A stretch of 10,291 bases of DNA from Syntrophomonadaceae bacterium (GCA_030627145.1 DAOUSQ010000026.1:1-10291); one strand, 5' to 3'. Counted from the stretch's first letter, positions 1 to 6,400 are shown. The notes: a model not told the origin generated them from the sequence alone. Program-made: numbers and translations.

Positions 1-75
1 AAGGGAAAGTACCGATATTTAACTCCTAAAGAAATAAACAGGTTAAAAAATATAGCAAGACAGTCTGTAAAATAA
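1..75 (+). CDS. 3' end of an unknown gene (partial)
   Basis: The window opens inside a reading frame that runs 24 codons to a TAA at 73-75. The other two forward frames meet stops by base 27, so this frame is the best candidate for the end of an upstream gene. The visible tail is basic (Lys/Arg-rich) and ends in Arg-Gln-Ser-Val-Lys. It contains a Leu-Thr-Pro-Lys-Glu-Ile stretch that would fit an amphipathic helix. This is too little to name a family. The gene ends just before the repeat region at 85-360. Confidence 0.45.
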   Translation, partial: KGKYRYLTPKEINRLKNIARQSVK

Positions 76-384
76 ATAATTCAACTTTCGCAGTAGATAT
101 AAACTGCGCTACATTTAATTTTGAATTTTGAATTCTTAATTTTTAATTAGGGTAAGAAAACTAACGTTTTCTTTTGATTAATAGCTCATTTTCTTAGTAA
201 GTCAAAACCGAAAATAACCTATCAGCTTCAAATTTATTTGTATAACGTTCTAATAATAAAAGGAAACGCGAAGCGTTTCTTCCTTAATTCAAAATTCAAA
301 ATTAAGAATTAAAAATTACATATGTTGCTGCGCAACATATGTCAAGTGCGAAACTTGAGTAAATAAAATGGGGTAGAAAAGTAG
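76..384. repeat. Hairpin-rich AT repeat region (intergenic, 309 bases)
   Basis: No gene is seen here. A 16-base inverted repeat pairs 119-134 (TTTTGAATTTTGAATT) with 286-301. Five compact hairpins lie within or beside it: 89-94 with 103-108 (CGCAGT/ACTGCG), 154-161 with 166-173 (AAGAAAAC/GTTTTCTT, loop TAAC), 263-269 with 273-279 (GAAACGC/GCGTTTC, loop GAA), 318-328 with 332-342 (an 11-bp perfect stem, loop TGC) and 342-347 with 353-358 (TCAAGT/ACTTGA). The AT-rich blocks resemble the 'aattcaaaattc' type of dispersed intergenic repeat seen in many bacteria. The downstream edge reaches to within about 25 bases of the cobT-like start, so these structures would sit in its 5' leader or act as a terminator for the upstream gene. 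Confidence 0.75.
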
Positions 385-1326
385 ATGGTTGTTAAAATAA
401 AACCGTATAGCGGACTGGGGAAATTGGACATTCTATATAAAATGCTGAAAAAACTTGAATGCGAGGTTCAGGATTACTGCCTGGTAGTTTTTGCTGGAGA
501 TAATGGTATCAGCAGTGAGAACACTAGTATTTATCATAATATGAAATCAACAGAAATAGTTAACAGCCATATTAGTGGCAGGGCTCCTACAGTAAATCTG
601 TTAAAAAGGCTGGGGAAAAAAGAAATTATAGTGAATATAGGACTTAATTCACCGGTAGAGAATGGTGAAATTCTGAATTATAATGTAAAGCAAGGAAGTA
701 ATAGCTTTTTATTGGGAGATGCCCTTGAAAAAGGCGAAGTTATAGACGCTATAGATGCTGGTAGAATAGTTTGGGATAATATTTCACTTTCTAGTTTTGA
801 TATAGTAGGAGTTGGAGAAATAGGGGTTGGAGAAATAGGGGTTGCCAATACATTGTGTGCTGCTGGTCTGGTAGTGGCAGTTACGGGTCTTTCTCCAGAG
901 TATCTGGTAGGAAGGGGTTCTTCTGATTGCAAAGTAATTAGAAAAAAAGTAGATATTATTATTAAAGCTCTGGAAAAACGGAGGCCAGAACCGGATAATG
1001 CTATTGACGTCCTGGCAAGATTCGGTGGACTTGAAATAGCTGCCCTGGCAGGTTTTATGTCCAGAGCAGCCGAGAAGAGAATACCAGTAATGCTGGATGG
1101 ATTTGTTACTTCTGCTGCTGCATTACTTGCAAGTATGATAGACGAACGGGTGATTAATTATCTAATTGTTCCCAGTTTATCTGATCAAATAGGTCACCAG
1201 GTTATTCTGGATAAATTGGGATTGCAGGCAATTTTTGATCTGGATATCAATTATGGCGAAGGGCTTACTTCAGCAATTGGATTATTTCTTGCTGAAATGG
1301 CATCAAGTTTTAATAGGTTAACCTGA
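385..1326 (+). CDS. cobT: CobT-like nicotinate-nucleotide:base phosphoribosyltransferase (divergent, short N-terminus)
   Basis: The family moves phosphoribose from nicotinate mononucleotide to a lower-ligand base, usually 5,6-dimethylbenzimidazole, to make the alpha-ribazole phosphate of cobamides. Family marks: PYSGLGKLD at residues 7-15 (canonical KPPGSLGRLE), VVFAGDNGIS at 34-43, a GEIGVAN-type loop near 145-155 (canonical GEMGIGN), RIPVMLDGF around 232-240, and YGEGLTSAIG near the end, whose Glu292 matches the catalytic Glu. At 313 residues it is about 30-40 shorter than typical CobT. The loss is at the N-terminus, and an in-frame TAG at 382-384 fixes the earliest start at 385. The ribosome site is weak. 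Oddities: a 15-base tandem duplication at 811-840, a YPQ-type base-binding segment replaced by YHN, and a degenerate TGxGTG segment (VGRGSS). Base specificity may therefore differ. No other cobamide gene is in the window. Confidence 0.85.
   Translation: MVVKIKPYSGLGKLDILYKMLKKLECEVQDYCLVVFAGDNGISSENTSIYHNMKSTEIVNSHISGRAPTVNLLKRLGKKEIIVNIGLNSPVENGEILNYNVKQGSNSFLLGDALEKGEVIDAIDAGRIVWDNISLSSFDIVGVGEIGVGEIGVANTLCAAGLVVAVTGLSPEYLVGRGSSDCKVIRKKVDIIIKALEKRRPEPDNAIDVLARFGGLEIAALAGFMSRAAEKRIPVMLDGFVTSAAALLASMIDERVINYLIVPSLSDQIGHQVILDKLGLQAIFDLDINYGEGLTSAIGLFLAEMASSFNRLT
811..840 (+). repeat. 15-base exact tandem duplication inside the cobT-like gene
   Basis: The unit GTTGGAGAAATAGGG occurs twice back to back (811-825, 826-840), adding one extra Val-Gly-Glu-Ile-Gly at residues 143-152. 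It stays in frame. It falls on the GEMGIGN loop, which in characterised CobT lines the base-binding pocket. Confidence 0.95.
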
Positions 1327-1435
1327 GGTAGTATAGTAAAATTTATTTATAAGAGTTCATATAAAGTGCCGGGGATCAGAATTAAGTTATAAAAAAACTA
1401 TGTAATGGCAGTTAACTTTTTTGAATGGAGGAAGA

Positions 1436-1873
1436 ATGGATTTGGCAAAACTTAGAATGCGGGTTCGTTTTGATTATATAGGCAGAGGGAGATCTGGCAA
1501 GCTGTTTCGCGGTAAAAATAGTGTGGAGTTGGCTGAAGAAGTGAGGGAGCATAAAGTATCTTTAATTCGTAATGTTCCTATGCAGGGAATTCAAATAGAA
1601 GACATAGATATGAGCCAGGAAGTATATTCTATTTGTGATGAAATTACCGGCAAAGTTATTGCTTTTGCTCCAATTATAATATGTTTTTGTGCTGATTCAC
1701 TGGAAGATGCCCTTAAATTTACGATGAAAGAAGAGTTCAGGACAGTCGAAGTGCTGGATCCCGAGGATATTTCACTTTCTAAACTGGAGTTAGAAAGACT
1801 TCTTTTAAAAGCCAGTGAAGAATTATTAAGTTATAAAGATTATCTGGAAAAAAAGCTGGATAATTGGAATTAG
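1436..1873 (+). CDS. Unrecognised 145-residue protein
   Basis: I do not recognise this family. The ATG at 1436 is chosen because GGAGG at 1427-1431 lies just upstream; the in-frame TTG at 1421 would contain that site inside its own coding sequence. The first 25 residues are basic (Arg8, Arg10, Arg12, Arg18, Arg20, Lys23, Arg26). A central hydrophobic strand, about residues 74-86 (VIAFAPIIICFCA), is flanked by acidic segments and is too short and interrupted for a confident membrane span. The last third (about 112-142) is a Leu/Glu/Lys-rich helix that could form a coiled coil. There are three cysteines (67, 83, 85), the last two as CFC, and no zinc or iron-sulfur pattern. It follows the cobT-like gene after about 110 bases and is followed by a terminator, so the two are probably cotranscribed. 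Confidence 0.75.
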   Translation: MDLAKLRMRVRFDYIGRGRSGKLFRGKNSVELAEEVREHKVSLIRNVPMQGIQIEDIDMSQEVYSICDEITGKVIAFAPIIICFCADSLEDALKFTMKEEFRTVEVLDPEDISLSKLELERLLLKASEELLSYKDYLEKKLDNWN

Positions 1874-1891
1874 TTCTGGATATCTATCTTA

Positions 1892-1924
1892 AGGAGTAGT
1901 TTTTCGAATTATTCCTATTTTTTT
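1892..1924 (+). terminator. Rho-independent terminator after the cobT-like/unknown pair
   Basis: AGGAGTAGTT (1892-1901) pairs with AATTATTCCT (1907-1916) as a continuous 10-bp stem with two G-U pairs and a TTTCG loop. One A and seven T residues (1918-1924) follow. It lies 19 bases after the TAG of the upstream gene, on the expected strand. Confidence 0.75.
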
Positions 1925-1968
1925 GTATTATATTATTCATAATAAGATGAAATTTAACAAAATATTAA

Positions 1969-1997
1969 TTGATTTTCATAGAATACTGTTCTATTAT
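1969..1997 (+). promoter_or_regulatory. Sigma-A-type promoter of the ATPase-kor operon
   Basis: TTGATT (1969-1974) and TATTAT (1992-1997) are separated by exactly 17 bases. This predicts transcription starting near 2003-2005, about 40 bases before the first start codon. It lies between the preceding terminator and the operon, which supports the assignment. Confidence 0.65.
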
Positions 1998-2019
1998 TAC
2001 TCAATGAGTGTTACTCAAT
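1997..2019. promoter_or_regulatory. Candidate operator over the kor-operon transcription start
   Basis: TTACTCAAT occurs twice (1997-2005, 2011-2019), 14 bases apart. Between them ACTCAATGAGT (1999-2009) is a perfect palindrome about a central A. A repressor bound here would cover the end of the -10 element and the start site. No regulator can be named. Confidence 0.35.
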
Positions 2020-2045
2020 AAAAAAATCAAGTGAAAGGAATAAGA

Positions 2046-2708
2046 TTGGGAAAAATTATTATATTAGCAGGTGGGTTTGGCAGTGGAAAAAGTGAAATTG
2101 CTTTGAATTTTGCCATGCAGGAAGCAGAAAAATCAAGTAATGTAATACTGGCAGACCTTGATCTGGTAAATCCATATTTTGCTTCCCGGGAATTAAAAGT
2201 TGACCTGGAAAAGAAAGGGATTCGTCTCCTATCCCCAGGGGGAGAGTTATCTTTTGGGGATGTTCCTAATCTTCCTTCTGAAATAATCGGTTTAGTAAGG
2301 CAGAATAATAATATGTTTATTGATCTTGCCGGAGATGAAGTTGGGGCACTGGTACTGGGTTATCTAAGCCAGTATATTTTTAAGAAAAGAAGTTATGATT
2401 TATTTCTAGTATTAAATCCATACAGACCGTTTGCCATGGATCAGCAGGACCTGCGAGAGTTAAAAATTTATCTCGAGAAAGCTGCACGTTTAAAGTTTAC
2501 AGGTATAATTAGTAATCCAAATTTAGTTGAAGAAACTGATATCGATGTAATAATTGAAGGGCACCGAAGAGTGCTAGGTTTTGCAGAGTCGCTCAACATA
2601 CCGATAAAGTACATTGTTGTTGAAGAAAAGTTTTGCAATAAACTTTTTCCTGTATATGGAAATACATTAAAGAAGATTAAAGTATATTTAAGGCCCGATT
2701 GGTTGTAG
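2046..2708 (+). CDS. SIMIBI-class P-loop nucleotide-binding protein (CobQ/CobB/MinD/ParA-like), first gene of the kor operon
   Basis: A soluble ATPase/GTPase fold of about 220 residues. Counting from the TTG start, a Walker A loop GGFGSGKS lies at residues 9-16, DLDLVNPYF at 37-45 occupies the switch position typical of MinD/ParA and CobQ-like enzymes, MFIDLAGDEVGA at 90-101 is the Walker B/switch II strand, and SNPNL at 156-160 fits the nucleobase-binding loop. The start is uncertain: TTG at 2046 has AAAGGAA (2034-2040) at good spacing, whereas the in-frame GTG at 2031 has no ribosome site and would place that purine run inside the gene. The stop is 24 bases before korD, so it is the leading gene of the 2-oxoacid oxidoreductase operon. 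A role in maturation, metal-cluster handling or regulation of that complex is inference from position. No substrate-specific domain is visible. Confidence 0.85.
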   Translation: MGKIIILAGGFGSGKSEIALNFAMQEAEKSSNVILADLDLVNPYFASRELKVDLEKKGIRLLSPGGELSFGDVPNLPSEIIGLVRQNNNMFIDLAGDEVGALVLGYLSQYIFKKRSYDLFLVLNPYRPFAMDQQDLRELKIYLEKAARLKFTGIISNPNLVEETDIDVIIEGHRRVLGFAESLNIPIKYIVVEEKFCNKLFPVYGNTLKKIKVYLRPDWL

Positions 2709-2732
2709 GGTTTTCCAGGGGAGGAATGTAGG

Positions 2733-2948
2733 ATGGCTAAAGGGAGGGTGAGTTTTTGCACAGAACGCTGTAAAGCGTGTGAGCTCTGTGTAAAATTTTG
2801 TCCTCAGGGTATTCTGGGGTTAGATAATAGCACCATTAATGTTCTTGGATATCACCCGGTTACGGTATTAAAACCAGAGACATGTACTGGATGTGGCATG
2901 TGTGCACTTATGTGTCCTGATCTGGTAATAACCGTGGAAAGGGAGTGA
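2733..2948 (+). CDS. korD: 2-oxoacid:ferredoxin oxidoreductase delta subunit (2x[4Fe-4S] ferredoxin)
   Basis: A 71-residue ferredoxin-type subunit. Two CxxCxxCxxxCP clusters are complete: Cys13-16-19-23 and Cys51-54-57-61, with an extra Cys9 before the first. Each would bind a [4Fe-4S] cluster that carries electrons from the thiamine-bound intermediate in the catalytic subunits to soluble ferredoxin. The ATG at 2733 has GGGGAGG (2718-2724) eight bases upstream. An intervening ATG at 2726 reads straight into TAG and is not a start. Only four bases separate its stop from korA, and the order delta-alpha-beta-gamma is the common Kor/Vor layout. Confidence 0.93.
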   Translation: MAKGRVSFCTERCKACELCVKFCPQGILGLDNSTINVLGYHPVTVLKPETCTGCGMCALMCPDLVITVERE

Positions 2949-2952
2949 TGGT

Positions 2953-4008
2953 GTGAAAAAGATATTAATGAAAGGTAATGAAGCTCTGGCAGAAGGTGCA
3001 ATAAGGGCAGGTTGTATGGCTTATTTTGGATATCCTATAACTCCATCGAGTGAGATGGCAGAATATATGGCAAGAAAATATCCCAAAATAGGTGGGACAT
3101 TTGTTCAGGCTGAAAGTGAAGTGGCAGCTATTAATATGGTGTATGGAGCTGCTTCTACAGGGGCACGAGTTATGACAGCATCTTCGGGACCAGGAATAAG
3201 TTTAAAACAGGAAGGAATTTCATATATTGCCGAGGCTGAACTACCTTGTTTAATAGTAAATGTATCCCGGGGTGGACCTGGATTAGGAGGGATTCAGCCG
3301 GCTCAGTCTGATTATTTTCAGGCCACCCGGGGTGGTGGACACGGTGATTATCACATAATAGTTCTGGCTCCATCAAGTGTACAGGAAATGATGGATTATG
3401 CAATTGAAGCGTTTGATCTTGCTGATAAATATCGCATACCAGTTATGATTATGGCCGAGGGAACTCTAGGCCAGATGATGGAACCAATTATACCCAGAGA
3501 ACCGGTTACAGAGTTTTATGATAAACCATGGGCTACAACTGGTTGTAAAAACAGGAAACCCAATATTATAAATACTCTGCATCTTTCGCCTGAAGGACTT
3601 GAGCAGCGGAATATTCATTTACAAGGAAAATATATGAAGATAAAGAACCAGGAAAAAAAGGCAGAGACATTTTTAATTGATGATGCTGAATTGGTAATAG
3701 TGGCTTTTGGCATAATGGCCAGGGTAGCTAAAAAAGCTATTATAGAGGCACGTAAAATAGGAATAAGAGCGGGTTTGATTAGACCTGTTACCCTCTGGCC
3801 GTTCCCGGATGATCAGATTAAGAAGGCCCTTGCCAATGCAAAGATATTTTTATCTGTTGAAATAAGCATGGGACAGATGGTAGAAGATATAAAACTGGCT
3901 GTGAATGGCAAAGTGCCTGTCGAATTCTATGGAAGAATAGGAATAACTCCCAATCCGGAAGAAATATTTAAACAATTAACTGTAATTGCAAAAAGGGAGG
4001 GATTCTAG
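2953..4008 (+). CDS. korA: 2-oxoacid:ferredoxin oxidoreductase alpha subunit (KorA / VorB type)
   Basis: The alpha subunit of the thiamine-diphosphate enzyme that converts a 2-oxoacid, CoA and oxidised ferredoxin to acyl-CoA, CO2 and reduced ferredoxin in the cytoplasm. The 351-residue length is normal. Visible family marks are GYPITPSSE (26-34), FVQAESEVAAINMVYGA (50-66), TASSGPGISLKQEG (75-88), RGGPG (106-110) and GGGHGDY (127-133), followed by the C-terminal transketolase-like domain. The pattern is closest to the group often annotated VorB (3-methyl-2-oxobutanoate), but sequence alone does not separate branched-chain 2-oxoacids from 2-oxoglutarate as substrate. It starts at GTG 2953 behind a GGAAAGGGAG site that overlaps the end of korD. 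It overlaps korB by one base (TAGTG), which suggests translational coupling. Confidence 0.93.
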   Translation: MKKILMKGNEALAEGAIRAGCMAYFGYPITPSSEMAEYMARKYPKIGGTFVQAESEVAAINMVYGAASTGARVMTASSGPGISLKQEGISYIAEAELPCLIVNVSRGGPGLGGIQPAQSDYFQATRGGGHGDYHIIVLAPSSVQEMMDYAIEAFDLADKYRIPVMIMAEGTLGQMMEPIIPREPVTEFYDKPWATTGCKNRKPNIINTLHLSPEGLEQRNIHLQGKYMKIKNQEKKAETFLIDDAELVIVAFGIMARVAKKAIIEARKIGIRAGLIRPVTLWPFPDDQIKKALANAKIFLSVEISMGQMVEDIKLAVNGKVPVEFYGRIGITPNPEEIFKQLTVIAKREGF

Positions 4009-4751
4009 TGAAAGTCATTGCTAAAAAGCCGGAGAGCCTGACAGATGCTAAATTCCATTATTGTCCGGGTTGTACTCATGGAATTATACACAGGTTAATT
4101 GCAGAGTGTCTTGATGAAATGGATTTGAGGGAAAATACTATAGGTATATGTCCTGTTGGTTGCTCCGTTCTGGCCTATGATTACTTTAATTGTGATATGT
4201 TAGAAGCTGCTCATGGAAGAGCACCAGCGATAGCAACCGGTATTAAAAGGTTACTTCCTGATAGATGTGTTTTTACCTACCAGGGTGATGGGGATTTAGC
4301 TTCAATAGGTATGGCGGAGATTATGCATGCATCAGCAAGGGGCGAAAATATAACGGCCATTTTTGTTAATAATACACTGTATGGAATGACTGGAGGGCAA
4401 ATGGCCCCAACTACTTTACTTGGACAGGTTACGACTACTTCACCTTATGGGAGGACAGTAGAACAGGCAGGTTATCCCGTAAAAATGGCAGAATTATTGA
4501 GCCAGAATGAGGGATCTGCGTATATTAGCAGGATGGCAGTAAACAATCCAGCCAATGTAATAAAAACAAAAAAATTTATTAAAAAAGCCATTAAGACACA
4601 AATGTCTGGTAAGGGTTTCTCCATGGTAGAAATACTGTCAACATGTCCAACAAATTGGGGATTGAGCCCTGTGGATGCCCTTCAATGGTTGGAGGAAAAC
4701 ATGATACCTTATTACCCTTTAGGTGAATATAAAGTTAAGGAGGATAAGTAG
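4008..4751 (+). CDS. korB: 2-oxoacid:ferredoxin oxidoreductase beta subunit (thiamine-diphosphate binding)
   Basis: This 247-residue subunit carries the thiamine-diphosphate site. YCPGCTHG (18-25) and GICPVGCS (46-53) are the Cys motifs of the beta subunit; HGRAPAIATG (69-78) and the GDGDLASIG (93-101) to NNTLYGMTGGQ (121-131) pair form the Mg/thiamine-diphosphate motif, with GDGD at the start and NN about 27 residues later. The GTG at 4008 shares its G with the korA stop and has AAGGGAGG (3993-4000) seven bases before it. Like other KorB/VorA proteins it lacks its own ferredoxin domain, which here is the separate korD product. Confidence 0.94.
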   Translation: MKVIAKKPESLTDAKFHYCPGCTHGIIHRLIAECLDEMDLRENTIGICPVGCSVLAYDYFNCDMLEAAHGRAPAIATGIKRLLPDRCVFTYQGDGDLASIGMAEIMHASARGENITAIFVNNTLYGMTGGQMAPTTLLGQVTTTSPYGRTVEQAGYPVKMAELLSQNEGSAYISRMAVNNPANVIKTKKFIKKAIKTQMSGKGFSMVEILSTCPTNWGLSPVDALQWLEENMIPYYPLGEYKVKEDK

Positions 4752-4752
4752 A

Positions 4753-5304
4753 ATGGACAGGGAAAAACAGATTCTTTTTGCGGGTTTTGGTGGACAGGGT
4801 GTATTATCAATGGGATTGTTTTTGACCCATATGGCGATGAACGCTGGAAAAAGTGTTTCGTGGGTTCCATCGTACGGAGCTGAGATGCGTGGGGGAACAG
4901 CTAATTGTCTTGTTACTATAGCTGATGAAGAGATAAGTTCACCAATTACAGAAAACCCGTGGATGGCAGTAATAATGAACCGTCCTTCACTTGATAAATT
5001 TGAAGAAAAGATTAAGCCAAATGGTACTATTGTTATAAATTCATCCATGGTGGATAGGATGCCCAACAGAAAAGATATAAACGTCCTGGAGCTGCCTGTT
5101 AATGAAATTGCAGAAAAACTGGGTAACACAAGAGGGGCTAATATGATACTACTCGGTGCTTACCTGAAAAAAACAGGGGTAGTTGAGGCAGAAAAAGCCA
5201 TGGAGCATTTCAAAACAATATTCAAGGATAAAGAAGAGTCAATAATAGAGAAGAATAAAGAGGCTTTTTTGACTGGAGTGCAGTACGCCCGGGAAAAATG
5301 GTAG
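4753..5304 (+). CDS. korC: 2-oxoacid:ferredoxin oxidoreductase gamma subunit
   Basis: The 183-residue gamma subunit completes the four-subunit complex. The Rossmann-like loop GFGGQGV (11-17) and the YGAEMRGGTANC segment (41-52) are characteristic of the POR_N/gamma domain. The ATG at 4753 is preferred: AAGGAGG (4737-4743) lies nine bases upstream, inside the end of korB, and the gene begins one base after the korB stop. An in-frame GTG at 4723 would add ten basic residues encoded by that ribosome site and is unlikely. A strong terminator follows 38 bases after the stop, closing the operon. Confidence 0.93.
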   Translation: MDREKQILFAGFGGQGVLSMGLFLTHMAMNAGKSVSWVPSYGAEMRGGTANCLVTIADEEISSPITENPWMAVIMNRPSLDKFEEKIKPNGTIVINSSMVDRMPNRKDINVLELPVNEIAEKLGNTRGANMILLGAYLKKTGVVEAEKAMEHFKTIFKDKEESIIEKNKEAFLTGVQYAREKW

Positions 5305-5342
5305 GTTCAGTCAGTAAATACTTAATAGAATAATAGCTCTGG

Positions 5343-5373
5343 TGACCGCTACTCTCGAGTACCGGTCATTTTT
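5343..5373 (+). terminator. Rho-independent terminator of the kor operon
   Basis: TGACCG-C-TACTC (5343-5354) pairs with GAGTA-C-CGGTCA (5357-5368): eleven pairs with a single C-C mismatch and a two-base gap at the apex. Five T residues (5369-5373) follow. The stem is GC-rich against an AT-rich background. Bases 5374-5462 then form the leader of the next gene. Confidence 0.85.
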
Positions 5374-5462
5374 GATTTATGGGCTAGTTGTGTATTTATG
5401 GATAAACTCTCTTTAAGGGGCATAATAATAGAAGAGAAACATATACCCGAGGGGGTGGTTCA

Positions 5463-5951
5463 TTGAAGAAATTTGCTGATATGGTGGAAAAATATCTTAT
5501 TCGTTTTATTGTTTTGGGATTAGTTATTCTTGTTCTGGTCCAGGGGGTTATGACCAGAGAGCCTATGCGTTTCTACCTTAGCTGGGAAGAAAGAATGGAA
5601 GGACAGAGTATAGAATTTCCGGTCAGTTCGGAAAACAAAAATATAGAAAAAGATTTAAATAAACAGATTAATTCCCCCTATGCTCTGATTACCCTGTCAA
5701 TTGATCAATTTTATTCTCTGCCAAAAAGTATAATTCTGGTAAATGGTGAGGAAAAAGCTAGTTTTACAAACAAGGAGATAAATCTAGAATTAATGGCGGG
5801 AGACATTGTGGAAATAGATTCGCGATATTATAATTTTCCAATTGAATATAAAATAGAAGATATTTCCGATAATGTTGCCTATCCTGAAGAAGGAAAAGTT
5901 TTTACGGCAGACAAGAGCATAGTAATGATAGGTAAAGTTATAGTAAAATAG
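5463..5951 (+). CDS. Unrecognised membrane-anchored extracytoplasmic protein
   Basis: I do not recognise this family. A TTG start at 5463 is supported by GGGGGTGG (5451-5458) just upstream; an ATG at 5481 has no such site. The N-terminus has charged residues, then one hydrophobic helix at about residues 12-30 (YLIRFIVLGLVILVLVQGV) ending at Met-Thr-Arg without a clear signal-peptidase site. This suggests a signal anchor with the remaining ~130 residues outside the cell. That domain is rich in Ile, Val, Glu and Tyr, looks like a small all-beta fold, and contains no cysteine, so no disulfide or lipobox is present. It lies 32 bases upstream of the HutP-family gene with no terminator between, so the two are probably cotranscribed. 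Confidence 0.75.
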   Translation: MKKFADMVEKYLIRFIVLGLVILVLVQGVMTREPMRFYLSWEERMEGQSIEFPVSSENKNIEKDLNKQINSPYALITLSIDQFYSLPKSIILVNGEEKASFTNKEINLELMAGDIVEIDSRYYNFPIEYKIEDISDNVAYPEEGKVFTADKSIVMIGKVIVK

Positions 5952-5983
5952 ATATGGAAAAAGATTTAAGGGTGGGATAGCTA

Positions 5984-6400
5984 TTGCAAATAGGAAGTAA
6001 AATAGTAGCGACAGCGGCAATAAAAATGGCGCTTTCTTCTTCCCGGCAAGATGAGGGGTTATTAAAAAGGGAATTATTCACAAAATGGGGAATCAAAGCG
6101 GTAGCAGTTGATTACGGAGGCGAATTTATCAATTCTGTAAGTAAAATAGTTGAACGTTCAGTTGTTGCGGCAAAAAGGGAAGGTGTTATTAAAGACACCC
6201 ATGCAGATGAAGGCGCAGTAGCGGGTGCAACTCGAGAAGCTGTAGCTCAAATTATGACCAAAGCGCTGGGTCTAAATATAGGCGGGAAAATAGGCATTGC
6301 CCGGCATGGGGATCATGTGAGTGTGGCAATATTTATGGGAATAGGACTGCTACATCTTGATGAGGTCGCGATTGGGCTTGGGCACAGAGCTGTATCCTGA
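5984..6400 (+). CDS. HutP-family protein (divergent; possible RNA-binding regulator of the aromatic locus)
   Basis: Bacillus HutP is a hexameric antiterminator that binds UAG-repeat RNA with histidine and Mg. This 138-residue protein follows the HutP outline: an N-terminal helix ending in a Leu-Leu-Lys-Arg-Glu-Leu segment, a GIKAVAVDYGG strand, AAKREGVIKDTH (62-73), an EGAVAGATREAVAQI helix, GKIGIARHG and a C-terminal GLGH (131-134) matching HutP GINH. His73 aligns with the first metal-binding histidine, but the second (HALYH in B. subtilis, HADEG here) is missing and the EHE near the C-terminus is replaced by HLD. It may therefore sense a different ligand. The TTG start at 5984 follows GGGTGGGA (5970-5977); the upstream ATG at 5954 runs into TAG. 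Its neighbours are aroH and aroF rather than histidine-utilisation genes, which points to a role in aromatic biosynthesis (inference). Confidence 0.8.
   Translation: MQIGSKIVATAAIKMALSSSRQDEGLLKRELFTKWGIKAVAVDYGGEFINSVSKIVERSVVAAKREGVIKDTHADEGAVAGATREAVAQIMTKALGLNIGGKIGIARHGDHVSVAIFMGIGLLHLDEVAIGLGHRAVS

Noticed and set aside
85..360. CRISPR array or tandem repeat array
   Set aside because: The hairpins differ in sequence and spacing; there is no repeated unit with variable spacers.
678..932. Antisense ORF inside the cobT-like gene
   Set aside because: It is a shadow of the conserved gene; its Ser-Pro-Thr repeats come from the 15-base duplication read backwards.
2031..2048. GTG 2031 as the start of the ATPase gene
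   Set aside because: It has no ribosome site, while the AAAGGAA run just after it is well placed for TTG 2046. The difference is only five residues and remains open to experiment.
4719..5129. Antisense ORF over korC
   Set aside because: It is the complement of a well-conserved gamma-subunit gene with no independent signal.
5920..5951. Four UAG triplets just before the HutP-like gene as an autoregulatory site
   Set aside because: Gaps are 6, 9 and 5 bases, the stretch is the AT-rich coding end of the upstream gene, and two of the triplets come from ordinary Ile/Val/Lys codons and the stop codon.
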